A stretch of DNA of 64,000 nucleotides. Source: Celerinatantimonas sp046054165 (lineage in GTDB: Bacteria > Pseudomonadota > Gammaproteobacteria > Enterobacterales > Celerinatantimonadaceae). The notes under the pieces are model-generated. The model was given only the letters and a program-made list of their open reading frames with translations, ran no database searches and was not told the origin of the DNA. Location: assembly GCF_046054165.1 (NCBI RefSeq), contig NZ_JBFNXK010000008.1:1-64000 (forward strand), written 5' to 3'. This document shows, piece by piece, positions 36,002-45,263 of the stretch. The stretch's first letter is position 1, and the number at the start of each line of letters is the position of its first letter. Made by a program: the position numbers and the translations under genes.

Positions 36002-36529
36002 GTGACAACAATCGTATCCGTTCGACGCGGCAATAAAGTAGTTATCGGTGGTGATGGTCAGGTCTCACTTGGCAATACCGTTATGAAAGGCAATGCCCGT
36101 AAGGTACGCAGACTCTATAACGGCCAGGTACTCGCTGGTTTTGCGGGAGGAACTGCCGATGCTTTTACCCTGTTTGAGCGTTTTGAAGCGAAATTAGAGA
36201 TGCACCAAGGACAGTTGATGCGTGCAGCCGTTGAACTGGCAAAAGACTGGCGAACTGATCGGGCCTTACGTCGACTCGAAGCATTGCTGGCTGTCGCAGA
36301 CAAAACGGCGTCTCTTATTATTACCGGTAATGGCGACGTGCTCCAACCCGAACACGATCTGATTGCCATGGGATCGGGAGGTCCTTACGCTCAAGCAGCT
36401 GCACTCGCCTTACTTGAAAATACAGATTTAAACGCGCATGACATTGTTCAAAAAAGTTTGACGATCGCAGGTGGCATTTGTATTTACACCAATACGAATC
36501 AAACTATTGAAGAGCTTGACATAGCCTAA
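36002..36529 (+). CDS. hslV: ATP-dependent protease subunit HslV
   Basis: The threonine peptidase of the HslUV (ClpQY) protease. The 175-residue protein starts with GTG at 36002 (AGAGAGG upstream). The second codon gives the catalytic N-terminal threonine (TTIVSVRRGNKVVIGGDGQ). It is 22 bases before hslU and follows a sigma-32 promoter. Confidence 0.97.
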   Translation: MTTIVSVRRGNKVVIGGDGQVSLGNTVMKGNARKVRRLYNGQVLAGFAGGTADAFTLFERFEAKLEMHQGQLMRAAVELAKDWRTDRALRRLEALLAVADKTASLIITGNGDVLQPEHDLIAMGSGGPYAQAAALALLENTDLNAHDIVQKSLTIAGGICIYTNTNQTIEELDIA

Positions 36530-36551
36530 CTATCGATTACAGGATTCTGAC

Positions 36552-37895
36552 ATGTCTGAAATGACTCCACGAGAAATTGTCTCGGAATTAGACCGCCATA
36601 TTGTTGGCCAGTCTGAAGCCAAACGCGCGGTTGCGATCGCACTGCGTAATCGCTGGCGACGAATGCAACTTGACCCTGAACTACGTCAGGAAGTAACTCC
36701 GAAAAACATTTTGATGATTGGCCCCACCGGGGTAGGTAAAACCGAAATCGCCCGTCGTCTGGCTAAATTAGCTCGGGCACCATTTATCAAAATCGAAGCA
36801 ACTAAATTCACCGAAGTGGGCTACGTTGGTAAAGAAGTGGATACCATCATTCGTGATCTGGCCGATGTGGCCATGAAAATGACCCGTGAACACGAAATGG
36901 AAAAAGTCCGTTATCGCGCCGAAGAACACGCGGAAGAACGTATTTTAGATGCGTTGCTCCCTCCGGCCCGAGATGGCTGGAGTAACGATACCACCACCAG
37001 CACCTCCGATAGCCAAAACCATACCCGTCAAATCTTCCGGAAAAAACTCCGCGAAAATGAACTGGATGATAAAGAAATAGAAGTCGATGTGGCTCAGCCA
37101 CAAGTCGGTGTTGAAATTATGGCGCCTCCTGGAATGGAAGAGATGACCAGCCAGCTTCAGAGTATGTTCCAAAATCTGGGTGGACAAAACGGCACCAAAA
37201 AACGCAAGCTCAAGATCAAAGATGCCTTTAAGCTACTGATCGAAGAAGAAGCCGCAAAACTATTAAATCCGGAAGAACTCAAAGAAAAAGCACTGGCAGC
37301 CGTTGAAAATAACGGCATTGTCTTTTTAGATGAAATCGACAAAATCTGTAAACGCGGTGAAACTTCAGGCCCAGATGTCAGCCGTGAAGGCGTTCAACGA
37401 GACCTGTTGCCATTAGTTGAAGGTTCAACCGTCAATACCAAACATGGAATGGTCCGTACCGATCATATTCTGTTCATTGCCTCGGGTGCTTTTCAGGTTT
37501 CCAAACCTTCCGATTTAATTCCAGAATTACAGGGCCGTTTGCCAATCCGCGTGAGCTTAAACGCACTCAGTGCCAGCGATTTCGTAAGTATTCTCACAGA
37601 ACCGAATGCTTCACTGACCATGCAATACAAAGCATTGATGCAAACTGAAAACGTCAATGTTGAATTTACAGCGGACGGGATCGAACGCATTGCCAACGCG
37701 GCTTGGCAGGTCAATGAGCGTACCGAAAATATCGGAGCGCGCCGACTACATACCGTGATGGAAAAACTGATGGAAGAAGTCAGTTTTAGTGCCGCCGATC
37801 ATGCTGGGGACACCATCACCATTAATGCGGAATATGTTAATCAGCATCTTGATGAACTGGTGGAAGATGAAGATTTAACTCGCTTTATTCTTTAA
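36552..37895 (+). CDS. hslU: ATP-dependent protease ATPase subunit HslU
   Basis: AAA+ unfoldase that feeds HslV. The 447-residue protein has Walker A GPTGVGKT (near 57-64), Walker B FLDEIDKI, the helical I-domain (about 110-230) and the C-terminal EDLTRFIL tail that docks into HslV. The end of the gene is followed closely by a UUCG terminator. Confidence 0.97.
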   Translation: MSEMTPREIVSELDRHIVGQSEAKRAVAIALRNRWRRMQLDPELRQEVTPKNILMIGPTGVGKTEIARRLAKLARAPFIKIEATKFTEVGYVGKEVDTIIRDLADVAMKMTREHEMEKVRYRAEEHAEERILDALLPPARDGWSNDTTTSTSDSQNHTRQIFRKKLRENELDDKEIEVDVAQPQVGVEIMAPPGMEEMTSQLQSMFQNLGGQNGTKKRKLKIKDAFKLLIEEEAAKLLNPEELKEKALAAVENNGIVFLDEIDKICKRGETSGPDVSREGVQRDLLPLVEGSTVNTKHGMVRTDHILFIASGAFQVSKPSDLIPELQGRLPIRVSLNALSASDFVSILTEPNASLTMQYKALMQTENVNVEFTADGIERIANAAWQVNERTENIGARRLHTVMEKLMEEVSFSAADHAGDTITINAEYVNQHLDELVEDEDLTRFIL

Positions 37896-37903
37896 TAAAC
37901 TTC

Positions 37904-37928
37904 AAGGTCGGCCTTCGGGCCGGTCTTT
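37904..37928 (+). terminator. Terminator of hslVU with UUCG tetraloop
   Basis: GGTCGGCC-TTCG-GGCCGGTC followed by TTT (37906-37928, flanked by AA/TT pairs) lies 8 bases after the hslU stop. The C(UUCG)G loop is especially stable. Confidence 0.88.
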
Positions 37929-38076
37929 CCTGCTATCCTCTTTATTTTTGACAAGTTTTTTCATCTCTGTATAAATTTTTACCTCAACAAGATAAATTCG
38001 TCATATTTTTTCAATTGAAAACGGCTACTTAGGGGTTATACTTGGGCCATTAGTCAGCGTTAGCAGGACCGTCTCT

Positions 38077-38565
38077 ATGGAATACAACACATCTGAACTT
38101 TGCGATATTTATGCGGATACCGTCGATGTCGTTGACCCTATGTTTGTGAGCTTCGGTGGTCGTTCATCGTTTGGCGGCTCAATCGTCACCATCAAATGTT
38201 TTGAAGCCAATGGATTAATCAATCAGGTTGTTCAAGAAGATGGTGAAGGGAAAGTCTTACTTATTGATGGGGGTGGCTCGATGCGACGCGCTCTTGTTGA
38301 CGAAGCCATTGCCAATGCCGCCATTGAGAATAACTGGGAAGGTATTGTCGTCTACGGCTATATTCGGGATGTCGACGCGCTTGAAGAGTTAGATATTGGC
38401 GTTCAGGCGTTGGGATCTATTCCTGTAGGGGCTGATTTTGAAGATGAACATGGCGAAATCAATATTCCAGTCAATTTTGCTGGCGTCACTTTCTTACCGG
38501 AAGATCATCTATATGCGGATACAACAGGGATGATTCTCTCACCCGATCCGTTGGATCTGGAATAA
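38077..38565 (+). CDS. rraA: Ribonuclease E activity regulator RraA
   Basis: A trimeric protein that binds RNase E and inhibits its action. The 162-residue sequence follows the family from MEYNTSELCDIYADTVDVV to the GADFEDEHGEINIPV segment. Length and context (hslU upstream, zapB downstream and convergent) match enteric bacteria. Confidence 0.95.
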   Translation: MEYNTSELCDIYADTVDVVDPMFVSFGGRSSFGGSIVTIKCFEANGLINQVVQEDGEGKVLLIDGGGSMRRALVDEAIANAAIENNWEGIVVYGYIRDVDALEELDIGVQALGSIPVGADFEDEHGEINIPVNFAGVTFLPEDHLYADTTGMILSPDPLDLE

Positions 38566-38589
38566 TTGAATATCAGCACTCAACAGCAA

Positions 38590-38613
38590 AGCCACCGTCA
38601 GCAGACAGTGGCT
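38590..38613. terminator. Hairpin between convergent rraA and zapB
   Basis: AGCCACCGTC/GACAGTGGCT (one mismatch) has a 4-base loop. No U tract is evident on the plus strand and only TTTG on the minus strand. Confidence 0.5.
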
Positions 38614-38626
38614 AAGTGATTGATGA

Positions 38627-38839
38627 TCATTCACCGTCCGAATTGATATTATTCATACGTCCCAGCAACGATTTCAATCGCTCTTGCCAAGCTTGTTGCT
38701 CTTGGGTCAGACGGTTGTTTTCGTCACTTAATTTGCTGTTCTGTTCTTTTAAATCATCAATTTCCATACGTAACAGCTCAATATTTTCAACCGCAGTCTG
38801 GATTTTAGCTTCCAGTTCTTCAAGTAATTCGAACGACAT
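38627..38839 (-). CDS. zapB: Cell division protein ZapB
   Basis: A small coiled-coil protein that stimulates Z-ring assembly and links to the nucleoid through ZapA and MatP. The 70-residue sequence (MSFELLEELEAKIQ...) is almost entirely coiled coil. ATG at 38839. Confidence 0.94.
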   Translation of the reverse strand: MSFELLEELEAKIQTAVENIELLRMEIDDLKEQNSKLSDENNRLTQEQQAWQERLKSLLGRMNNINSDGE

Positions 38840-38954
38840 AGATGCTCCCGTAATTTTAATCGCAATGCCCGAATATAAGAATCAAATTCAAAAGCCATGA
38901 CAAAGGCCCACTTGCAGCATACCCTTGTCTTCACAAGGCAACAAGGAGAACCCG

Positions 38955-39233
38955 ATGACCGTTCCATCAGATGATGAAAAATCAAACAGCATTCCTGTTC
39001 CTGGCCTCTATCAACATTTTAAAGGAAATTTGTACGAAGTTTTAGATGTGGTCCATCACAGTGAAACCGAAGAATTGCTAGTTTTATATCGCCCTTGTTA
39101 TGGCCAGCGTCAACTCTGGGTCAGACCACTGGCACTCTTTAATCAACCCGCCACCACAGCGGATGGAGAATGCCCCCGTTTTAGTTTAATCCGTAAAACA
39201 GAGTCATCTTTATCGCAGCCCAGTGATATCTGA
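38955..39233 (+). CDS. DUF1653 domain protein
   Basis: A 92-residue cytoplasmic protein with the DUF1653 core PGLYQHFKGNLYEVLDV and a WVRPLALF segment. A small beta-rich fold is likely and the function is unknown. The ATG at 38955 has a strong AAGGAG six bases upstream; the longer frame is rejected. It diverges from zapB, and its stop is 1 base from the stop of the convergent cysE, so the two transcripts probably overlap. Confidence 0.85.
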   Translation: MTVPSDDEKSNSIPVPGLYQHFKGNLYEVLDVVHHSETEELLVLYRPCYGQRQLWVRPLALFNQPATTADGECPRFSLIRKTESSLSQPSDI

Positions 39234-39234
39234 A

Positions 39235-40014
39235 CTAAAGTGACTGACTCATTCCAATGGCGGGGCAATCACAATCCGGTCGTCCCACGATCCGAGCTGG
39301 AACGCCCGCTACCGTGGTATGAGGGGGAACAGATTGCAGAACAACGCTACCAGCTCCAACTTTAGCATCGGATCCAACTTCGATATTACCCAGAATTTTA
39401 GCGCCGGCACCAATCATCACCCCTCGGCGGATTTTAGGATGGCGATCACCGCCTTCTTTCCCGGTTCCCCCCAAGGTTACCGACTGCAGCACCGACACAT
39501 CATCTTCAATAACTGCGGTTTCTCCAACGACAATTCCGGTTGCATGATCGAACATAATTCCCCGTCCAATCGTAGCCGCCGGATGAACATCGACCCCAAA
39601 CACGACAGAAATCTGATTCTGCAGATAACTCGCTAATGCTTTTCGATTATGTTGCCATAACCAATGAGCTACCCGATATCCTTGAATGGCATGGAACCCT
39701 TTGAGATACAATAATGGTACTGAATATTGAGTCACAGCCGGATCACGTTCTACAACGGCTTCAATATCGGCAGCCGCTGCATCAAGAATATCAATATCGG
39801 CCCGGCAGGCTTCCTCGATGATTTCCCGCAGTACAATCGACTGCACCGTGGTACTATCCAGTTTACTGGCGAGCTGAAAACTCAGAGCGGAACGCAAATT
39901 TTTGTGATTAAGTAACGTTGCATGGAAAAAGCTCCCCAACATCGGCTCATCAAGTGTAAATTGATAAGCTTCTTCGCGGATGATCTCCCATATCTGTTGC
40001 CGAGTTAACGCCAT
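39235..40014 (-). CDS. cysE: Serine O-acetyltransferase
   Basis: Transfers acetyl from acetyl-CoA to serine, the committed step of cysteine synthesis. The 259-residue protein has an N-terminal helical domain and a left-handed beta-helix with hexapeptide repeats (GRGIMFDHATGIVVGETAVI, IGAGAKILGNIEVGSDAKVGAGSVV). It is separated from the usual secB-gpsA-cysE order and sits 20 bases after fieF on the same strand. Confidence 0.95.
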   Translation of the reverse strand: MALTRQQIWEIIREEAYQFTLDEPMLGSFFHATLLNHKNLRSALSFQLASKLDSTTVQSIVLREIIEEACRADIDILDAAAADIEAVVERDPAVTQYSVPLLYLKGFHAIQGYRVAHWLWQHNRKALASYLQNQISVVFGVDVHPAATIGRGIMFDHATGIVVGETAVIEDDVSVLQSVTLGGTGKEGGDRHPKIRRGVMIGAGAKILGNIEVGSDAKVGAGSVVLQSVPPHTTVAGVPARIVGRPDCDCPAIGMSQSL

Positions 40015-40034
40015 AGTAATTGTTTTACTCCAAC

Positions 40035-40943
40035 CTAAGTTGTTTGGAAATCCAGTGATGGTTCTTTGCCAATCACCGATAATGGATCCTGATGGATTAA
40101 TATATCAGATTTAGGCCAACGACTCTTCAACTGCTGCTCAACCCGTTCAGCAATAGCATGCGCCTGAATCAGAGGAAGATTATCGTCCAATTCAATATGA
40201 ATTTGAATAAAGATAATCTGTCCTGATTGTCGGGTTCGTAAATCATGTGTGCCCTGGATCCCATCAACCGCTTCAACAGTCGCCACGATCTCATCTTTAA
40301 AGTCGTCATCAAGTTCGCGATCCAACAGATGTTGAAAGGCTTCAAAACCAATCGACCAAGCGCCCCGAAAAATGTACAACGCAATGGCAATAGTGAACAA
40401 GCCATCCGCCCACCACCATCCGATACGATCCAGAACCAACGCCACCATCACCGCCAAATTCATCAAAATATCAATACTATAATGTAATGAATCGGCCTTA
40501 ATCACACTATTCCCGGTCCGGCGTACAGTATAAAGTTGATAAAAGATTAAAAGTAATGTTAACACCGTCGAAATAGCCATTACCAATAACCCAACAGAGG
40601 TCTGTACCAGAGGTTTCGGCGTCCACACAGCCGCAATACCGGTATACAGCAAAATAATTGCGGTTCCACAAATAAAACCAGCCTGTAACAACCCCGCCAA
40701 TGGCTCTACTTTACCATGCCCAAAGCGGTGTTCTGCATCCGGAGGGCGCAATGCATAACGAATAGCCAATAAGTTGACCACCGAAATGCCAATATCCATC
40801 AATGAGTCAACTTGAGAAGCCAAAATACTTACGGCACCCGTCAGTAAATAGGCCGCGCTTTTGATCACCAGTAACGTGATCGCAATGATCGTCGCTAGCA
40901 AACTGGCCTGTCGGACTAACCGACTATATTGAGAGTCATCCAT
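40035..40943 (-). CDS. fieF: Cation-efflux pump FieF (CDF family)
   Basis: A proton-driven exporter of ferrous iron and zinc. The 302-residue protein has about six membrane helices, the metal-site pattern SQVDSLMDIGIS in helix 2, DSLHYSIDILMN in helix 5, and a cytoplasmic C-terminal domain. ATG at 40943. It is divergent from cpxRA across a CpxR box; in E. coli fieF is also next to the cpx genes. Confidence 0.93.
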   Translation of the reverse strand: MDDSQYSRLVRQASLLATIIAITLLVIKSAAYLLTGAVSILASQVDSLMDIGISVVNLLAIRYALRPPDAEHRFGHGKVEPLAGLLQAGFICGTAIILLYTGIAAVWTPKPLVQTSVGLLVMAISTVLTLLLIFYQLYTVRRTGNSVIKADSLHYSIDILMNLAVMVALVLDRIGWWWADGLFTIAIALYIFRGAWSIGFEAFQHLLDRELDDDFKDEIVATVEAVDGIQGTHDLRTRQSGQIIFIQIHIELDDNLPLIQAHAIAERVEQQLKSRWPKSDILIHQDPLSVIGKEPSLDFQTT

Positions 40944-41043
40944 CGTTCGTATCAATGATTCATAAAAGAGTCAGTATAATACTTAATGACCTATGCGTAT
41001 GTCAGTAAACGCAATGCAATCATGTATTTTTAAGCCGCATACT

Positions 41044-41058
41044 GTAAATGTCGGTAAA
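41044..41058 (+). promoter_or_regulatory. CpxR box upstream of cpxR
   Basis: GTAAATGTCGGTAAA is a perfect match to GTAAA-N5-GTAAA, lying 77 bases before the cpxR ATG and about 100 bases upstream of the divergent fieF start. Autoregulation of cpxRA and control of fieF are inferred. Confidence 0.85.
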
Positions 41059-41135
41059 CATACCGCATTCAGGAACAATATTCGTTAAACTTTGGGCATT
41101 ATGCCGTTGAAGGCATTACGGGAGGAAATTCAACT

Positions 41136-41831
41136 ATGAAATTGCTGATGATCGATGATGACCGAGAGTTAACAGAGCTACTCTGTGACTTACTTACATT
41201 AGAAGGATTTGAATTTGAATCATGTCATGATAGTCAGCAGGGGTTAGACCGCTTAGCCAAACACGATATTGATTTAGTGCTACTCGATGTCATGATGCCA
41301 GGTAAAGACGGATTTGCAGTCTTGCGAGAATTACGTCAGGGACAACCCGAATTACCGGTACTGATGCTCACGGCCAAAGGTGATGAATTTGATCGCGTTC
41401 TGGGGCTGGAACTGGGTGCGGATGATTATTTACCGAAACCTTTTAGTGACCGGGAACTGTTGGCTCGGATCAAAGCGATACTAAGACGAATGAACCGCAA
41501 CGGCACGCATCATGAAGCCGCGATCGATGATCATATCGAACAAGATGATCTCACAATATATCCCAAACGTCAGGAAGCCTTACACCAAGGACAACCACTG
41601 AGTCTCACCAGCACTGAATTCCTATTACTGGAACAGTTTCTTCGGCATCCGGGCGAAATTCTCAATAAGACCGAACTCAATGAACAGGTCTTGGGGAAAA
41701 AGCTCATGCCATTTGATCGGAGTCTGGATATGCATGTCAGTAATCTTCGCAAGAAAATCCCAGATCGGGATGACGGACAACCACGCATCAAAACAGTTCG
41801 GGGGAAAGGTTATTTATGGCTGGCATGGTAA
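41136..41831 (+). CDS. cpxR: Envelope-stress response regulator CpxR
   Basis: An OmpR-type response regulator activated by CpxA. The 231-residue protein has a receiver domain with phosphoacceptor D51 (LLDVMMPGKDG), K103-type lysine in YLPKPF, and a C-terminal winged helix (SLTSTEFLLLEQFL, VRGKGYLWLA). GGAGG lies just upstream of the ATG. It overlaps cpxA by 16 bases. Confidence 0.95.
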   Translation: MKLLMIDDDRELTELLCDLLTLEGFEFESCHDSQQGLDRLAKHDIDLVLLDVMMPGKDGFAVLRELRQGQPELPVLMLTAKGDEFDRVLGLELGADDYLPKPFSDRELLARIKAILRRMNRNGTHHEAAIDDHIEQDDLTIYPKRQEALHQGQPLSLTSTEFLLLEQFLRHPGEILNKTELNEQVLGKKLMPFDRSLDMHVSNLRKKIPDRDDGQPRIKTVRGKGYLWLAW

Positions 41832-43207
41832 ATCGCCTATGGTTGTTGGTAAACAGCCTATTTATCAAGATATTATTGTCCTTTTGGGGGATTTTACTGT
41901 TAACACTCGCAACCGGTTTCATCATCATCCAGTTAGGACAAAAAAACGATTTTCCTTTGCCCCGATGGGCAACTCGTGACCTCCATGGAGCCCATTTTAT
42001 ATTACAGCATGGTTTACCCCGGCGAATGCCGATGATGGACGATCATTCTCGTTTTCCAATGCCACCACATCCGACGATCATCATTACCGATCAACATGGC
42101 ACCTTACTCAATGAGCCAGAGTTACAACAATTAGATGGACCTATTCGTAGTTTTATATACAGTGTTGCCGATCCTCTTGCGCCTAAATTACGAATTTTAG
42201 ATGAACATCAAGTCGTTTTTGGCCCCTTAGCTTTTAATGATGAACACAGCGGTGAATCTCGCCATCTCTATCTGCTTAAATCGCTGCCATCACAACAAAT
42301 GGAACGACTTCAAAACTTTAGGGCTCGCCCAGAAATACTCTTAATAGTCCTCGTCATATTCAGTTTGATCGCCTGTATGGCCATTGCCTGGCATATCGCC
42401 CGTCCTCTCAAAAAACTGCGCCATGCAGCCAATCAGATTGCAATGGGAGATTTATCGGCCACATTACCCGATCTACATCGCCGTGATGAGATTGGTCATC
42501 TAGCCAAAAGTTTGTCCAATATGTCACAAACCATGGCAAATGCGATTACCAATCAACGTCGGTTACTCAGTGATATCTCTCATGAATTGCGCTCCCCTCT
42601 CACCCGTCTGAACATGGCGGTCGCTTTAAGCTATAAGCGACATGGTCCCAGCAATGAACTCGCACGAATAGAGAAAGAGTCGCAGCGTCTCGAAGAGATG
42701 ATCCGAGCGCTATTAGGACTGTCCAGAATGCAGCTAGATGATAGTGGTCTGGAAGATGAAGAACTTAACAGTCTCCTCGAAGAATTAGCGAATGACTGTC
42801 AATTTGAAGCCGGACAATTGGGCAAAACATTTCAATGGCAGAATCGTGGCCCCAAAATGCTACGCTGTTATCCAGATGCTTTAATTAGCGCGATTGAAAA
42901 TTTATGCCGCAATGCCATTAAATATGCCGAACATCGTGTAGAACTCTTGATCGAACCAGTCTCCAATCAAACACTTAAAATCAGTGTACAAGATGATGGC
43001 CCCGGCATTGATGAAAAAGATATCGAACAGATATTTCGTCCGTTTTATCGAGCCAGTGAGGCCCGAGATCGCGATTCCGGAGGTGTTGGTTTGGGTCTAG
43101 CCATCGCGGATTGGGCCGTTCGTCAGCATGGCGGCACGATTCGGGCTGAAAACCGCTCGGACCATTCAGGGCTGAAAGTGATTATTACACTACCTTATAT
43201 CAGCTAA
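41816..43207 (+). CDS. cpxA: Envelope-stress sensor histidine kinase CpxA
   Basis: A membrane kinase that phosphorylates CpxR. The 463-residue protein has two membrane helices (about 13-37 and 172-193) around a periplasmic domain, a HAMP region, and H256 in LLSDISHELRSPLTRL. An ATPase domain follows (NAIKYAE, DDGPGID, GVGLGLAIADWA). The start at 41816 has AAAGG six bases upstream inside cpxR; an ATG three codons later would give an ATGGTAA overlap. No cpxP-like gene is nearby. Confidence 0.94.
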   Translation: MAGMVNRLWLLVNSLFIKILLSFWGILLLTLATGFIIIQLGQKNDFPLPRWATRDLHGAHFILQHGLPRRMPMMDDHSRFPMPPHPTIIITDQHGTLLNEPELQQLDGPIRSFIYSVADPLAPKLRILDEHQVVFGPLAFNDEHSGESRHLYLLKSLPSQQMERLQNFRARPEILLIVLVIFSLIACMAIAWHIARPLKKLRHAANQIAMGDLSATLPDLHRRDEIGHLAKSLSNMSQTMANAITNQRRLLSDISHELRSPLTRLNMAVALSYKRHGPSNELARIEKESQRLEEMIRALLGLSRMQLDDSGLEDEELNSLLEELANDCQFEAGQLGKTFQWQNRGPKMLRCYPDALISAIENLCRNAIKYAEHRVELLIEPVSNQTLKISVQDDGPGIDEKDIEQIFRPFYRASEARDRDSGGVGLGLAIADWAVRQHGGTIRAENRSDHSGLKVIITLPYIS

Positions 43208-43330
43208 AGGCTGTTGCACTTGCAGCGTTGAATTTTGTACGAACTAAACACTTTTTATACAAGAGCAGTAGTGACATTAAGATTTGAGCGAGTGTTGATA
43301 GGTTATCTTGAGATGAAAAAGCAAACGTTT

Positions 43331-43411
43331 ATCGTCTAAATTATAGATCGTGCTTTGACACGGATAATCCATTTCGAGGGTCTAGGATTTTCCGTGTCAT
43401 ATTGAGACGAT
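43331..43411. repeat. Large two-level palindrome between cpxA and the chemoreceptor gene
   Basis: An inner stem GACACGGATAATCC/GGATTTTCCGTGTC (43357-43370/43385-43398, 13 of 14 pairs) has a 14-base loop. It is enclosed by outer arms ATCGTCT/AGACGAT (43331-43337/43405-43411). It lies between two convergent genes but has no U tract. It could be a terminator for both, an RNA structure, or a dispersed palindromic repeat. Confidence 0.65.
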
Positions 43412-43442
43412 AGGAGTATATAACTTGTTTATTACTTAAGAC

Positions 43443-45014
43443 TTAATCATCAACCCGTCGCAACTGTTCCACTAATGAGCACTGATGTTTTAAAGCTTCA
43501 TTCAGGTTCATACTATTTTCAGCGGTTTCTCTGGCCAGCTGCTCGCACTGCTGGGTTAGACGATGGATTTCATCAACATTATGCTGCACATCATGAGTGA
43601 CTTGCACCTGTTCTTCAACCGCTGCCGCAATCTGCTGATTTCGATCACTAATCGCGGTGGTCTGATTCAGGCTTTCTTTAAGCTGTTCATTGGCATCTTG
43701 AGCCTGATCCATACAGGCATCAGCCAGCGTTTCACCCTGTGAGACAATATCACCAGCCTCAATAGAAACATTACGGATATCTTCAATGACCTGTTGGATC
43801 TGCTGGGTCGATGTTTGAGTATTCTGAGCCAGTTTCCGGACTTCATCAGCAACGACGGCAAACCCCCGCCCATGTTCTCCGGCCCGAGCCGATTCGATCG
43901 CCGCATTCAGTGCTAACAGATTGGTCTGCTCAGCAATTTTAGAAATCTGGCTAGAACTTTGTTCGATCAAATTACCATAATCTTTCAGTTTACCCATAAC
44001 CTGTGCAGCTTTATGTAACTGCTGAGCTAATTCACCAATTGAAGCTCCAACCTGCATGGCTCGCTGTGCGGATTCCTGTGAAATTTCAGCTGTCATATTG
44101 GCCGCATCAGCAGCCCCTTGAGTATTTTCAGCCATATTCTGAGTGGCTTGTAACATCTGGCCCACCGCCGTTGCAATTTGCTCCGTATCCATGGCCTGTC
44201 GACTCAGCTCACCGACAATTTGCTCACTATTTTTTCGGGAAGATTCAGCGGATAACCGAATATGAACACTAGAATCCAAGATCCGGCCAGTCACAGCGTT
44301 CAGCTCTGATTGTGACATTTTAAAGGCCAGTTCAATCGCGGCCACATCATCACAGCGACCATGATAGATATAAGCCATAAGCGGGTTTTCAAAAACGGAT
44401 TTAGACCGGTTCACCAACTTCTTCAACCGTCGAGTGAGACCATACTGCATCAATAAATTCAGGAGTACATAAATAACGGCGGCCACATCCCAATTGCCAA
44501 AATAGCCGATCAGAAGCGCGGGAATAAGCATCACCAATGAGCCTAGCATCAATGAACGTGACAGCCCTAATTTGGCCAATCGGATCGTCAGAGGTATATG
44601 CGATTTTCGCTGTTGCATCAATTGATACGTGCGCTGTGCTCTTTCGACAAGGGCTCGAACCGGTTTTAATCTAACAGATTGAAATTCAACAATTTTCCCA
44701 TCACGGATAATCGGGGAAACAAACGCATCGACCCAATAGAAATCACCATTTTTACAGCGATTCTTGACCATGCCCTGCCATGTTTTTCCTGCTTTAACAT
44801 GCTCCCAGAGATCTTTAAAGGCGGCCTCCGGCATATCCGGATGCCGAACAATATTGTGAGGTTGTCCGACCAGTTCTTGCTCTGTAAATCCTGCAATTTT
44901 ACAAAAGTCAGGGCTGGCATACGTGATAATACCATTCAGATCCGTTGTAGATAATAGATTACAATGAGCAGAAAACAGAACCTCATGATCTGTTACCGGT
45001 GTATTAGTCCGCAT
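43443..45014 (-). CDS. Aer-type methyl-accepting chemoreceptor with PAS domain
   Basis: A cytoplasm-facing sensory receptor of 523 residues. The N-terminal PAS domain (about 15-110) contains DLNGIITYASPDFCKIAGF, GQPHNIVRHPDMP and FYWVDAFVSPI, the pattern of FAD-binding Aer receptors. Two close membrane helices (about 150-190) follow, then the signalling domain with the hairpin IAEQTNLLALNAAIESARAGEHGRGFAVVADEVRKLA. It should control swimming or a related output in response to redox or oxygen. ATG at 45014 with AGGA upstream. It lies 249 bases downstream of the amine-channel cassette on the same strand, but the gap argues for its own promoter. Confidence 0.9.
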   Translation of the reverse strand: MRTNTPVTDHEVLFSAHCNLLSTTDLNGIITYASPDFCKIAGFTEQELVGQPHNIVRHPDMPEAAFKDLWEHVKAGKTWQGMVKNRCKNGDFYWVDAFVSPIIRDGKIVEFQSVRLKPVRALVERAQRTYQLMQQRKSHIPLTIRLAKLGLSRSLMLGSLVMLIPALLIGYFGNWDVAAVIYVLLNLLMQYGLTRRLKKLVNRSKSVFENPLMAYIYHGRCDDVAAIELAFKMSQSELNAVTGRILDSSVHIRLSAESSRKNSEQIVGELSRQAMDTEQIATAVGQMLQATQNMAENTQGAADAANMTAEISQESAQRAMQVGASIGELAQQLHKAAQVMGKLKDYGNLIEQSSSQISKIAEQTNLLALNAAIESARAGEHGRGFAVVADEVRKLAQNTQTSTQQIQQVIEDIRNVSIEAGDIVSQGETLADACMDQAQDANEQLKESLNQTTAISDRNQQIAAAVEEQVQVTHDVQHNVDEIHRLTQQCEQLARETAENSMNLNEALKHQCSLVEQLRRVDD

Positions 45015-45263
45015 ATAAAATTCCTACAAGCATCATAGTTGCCGAAATGAAAAAACGGTTACGTACAGATATATATGACCAGAGAGGAATAACACAAATA
45101 TTAGCTATACTGGGTTATCTTGATAAATTTCTAAAGTCACCGCCAGTAAAATATCAGCATGAGATTAAAATGACATGATTTGAAGCAATTTTATTTCACA
45201 ATAAAAAATTAAATCAAAATAAAAAAATTATATCTATATAATATAAATTAAATAAAACTTTAA

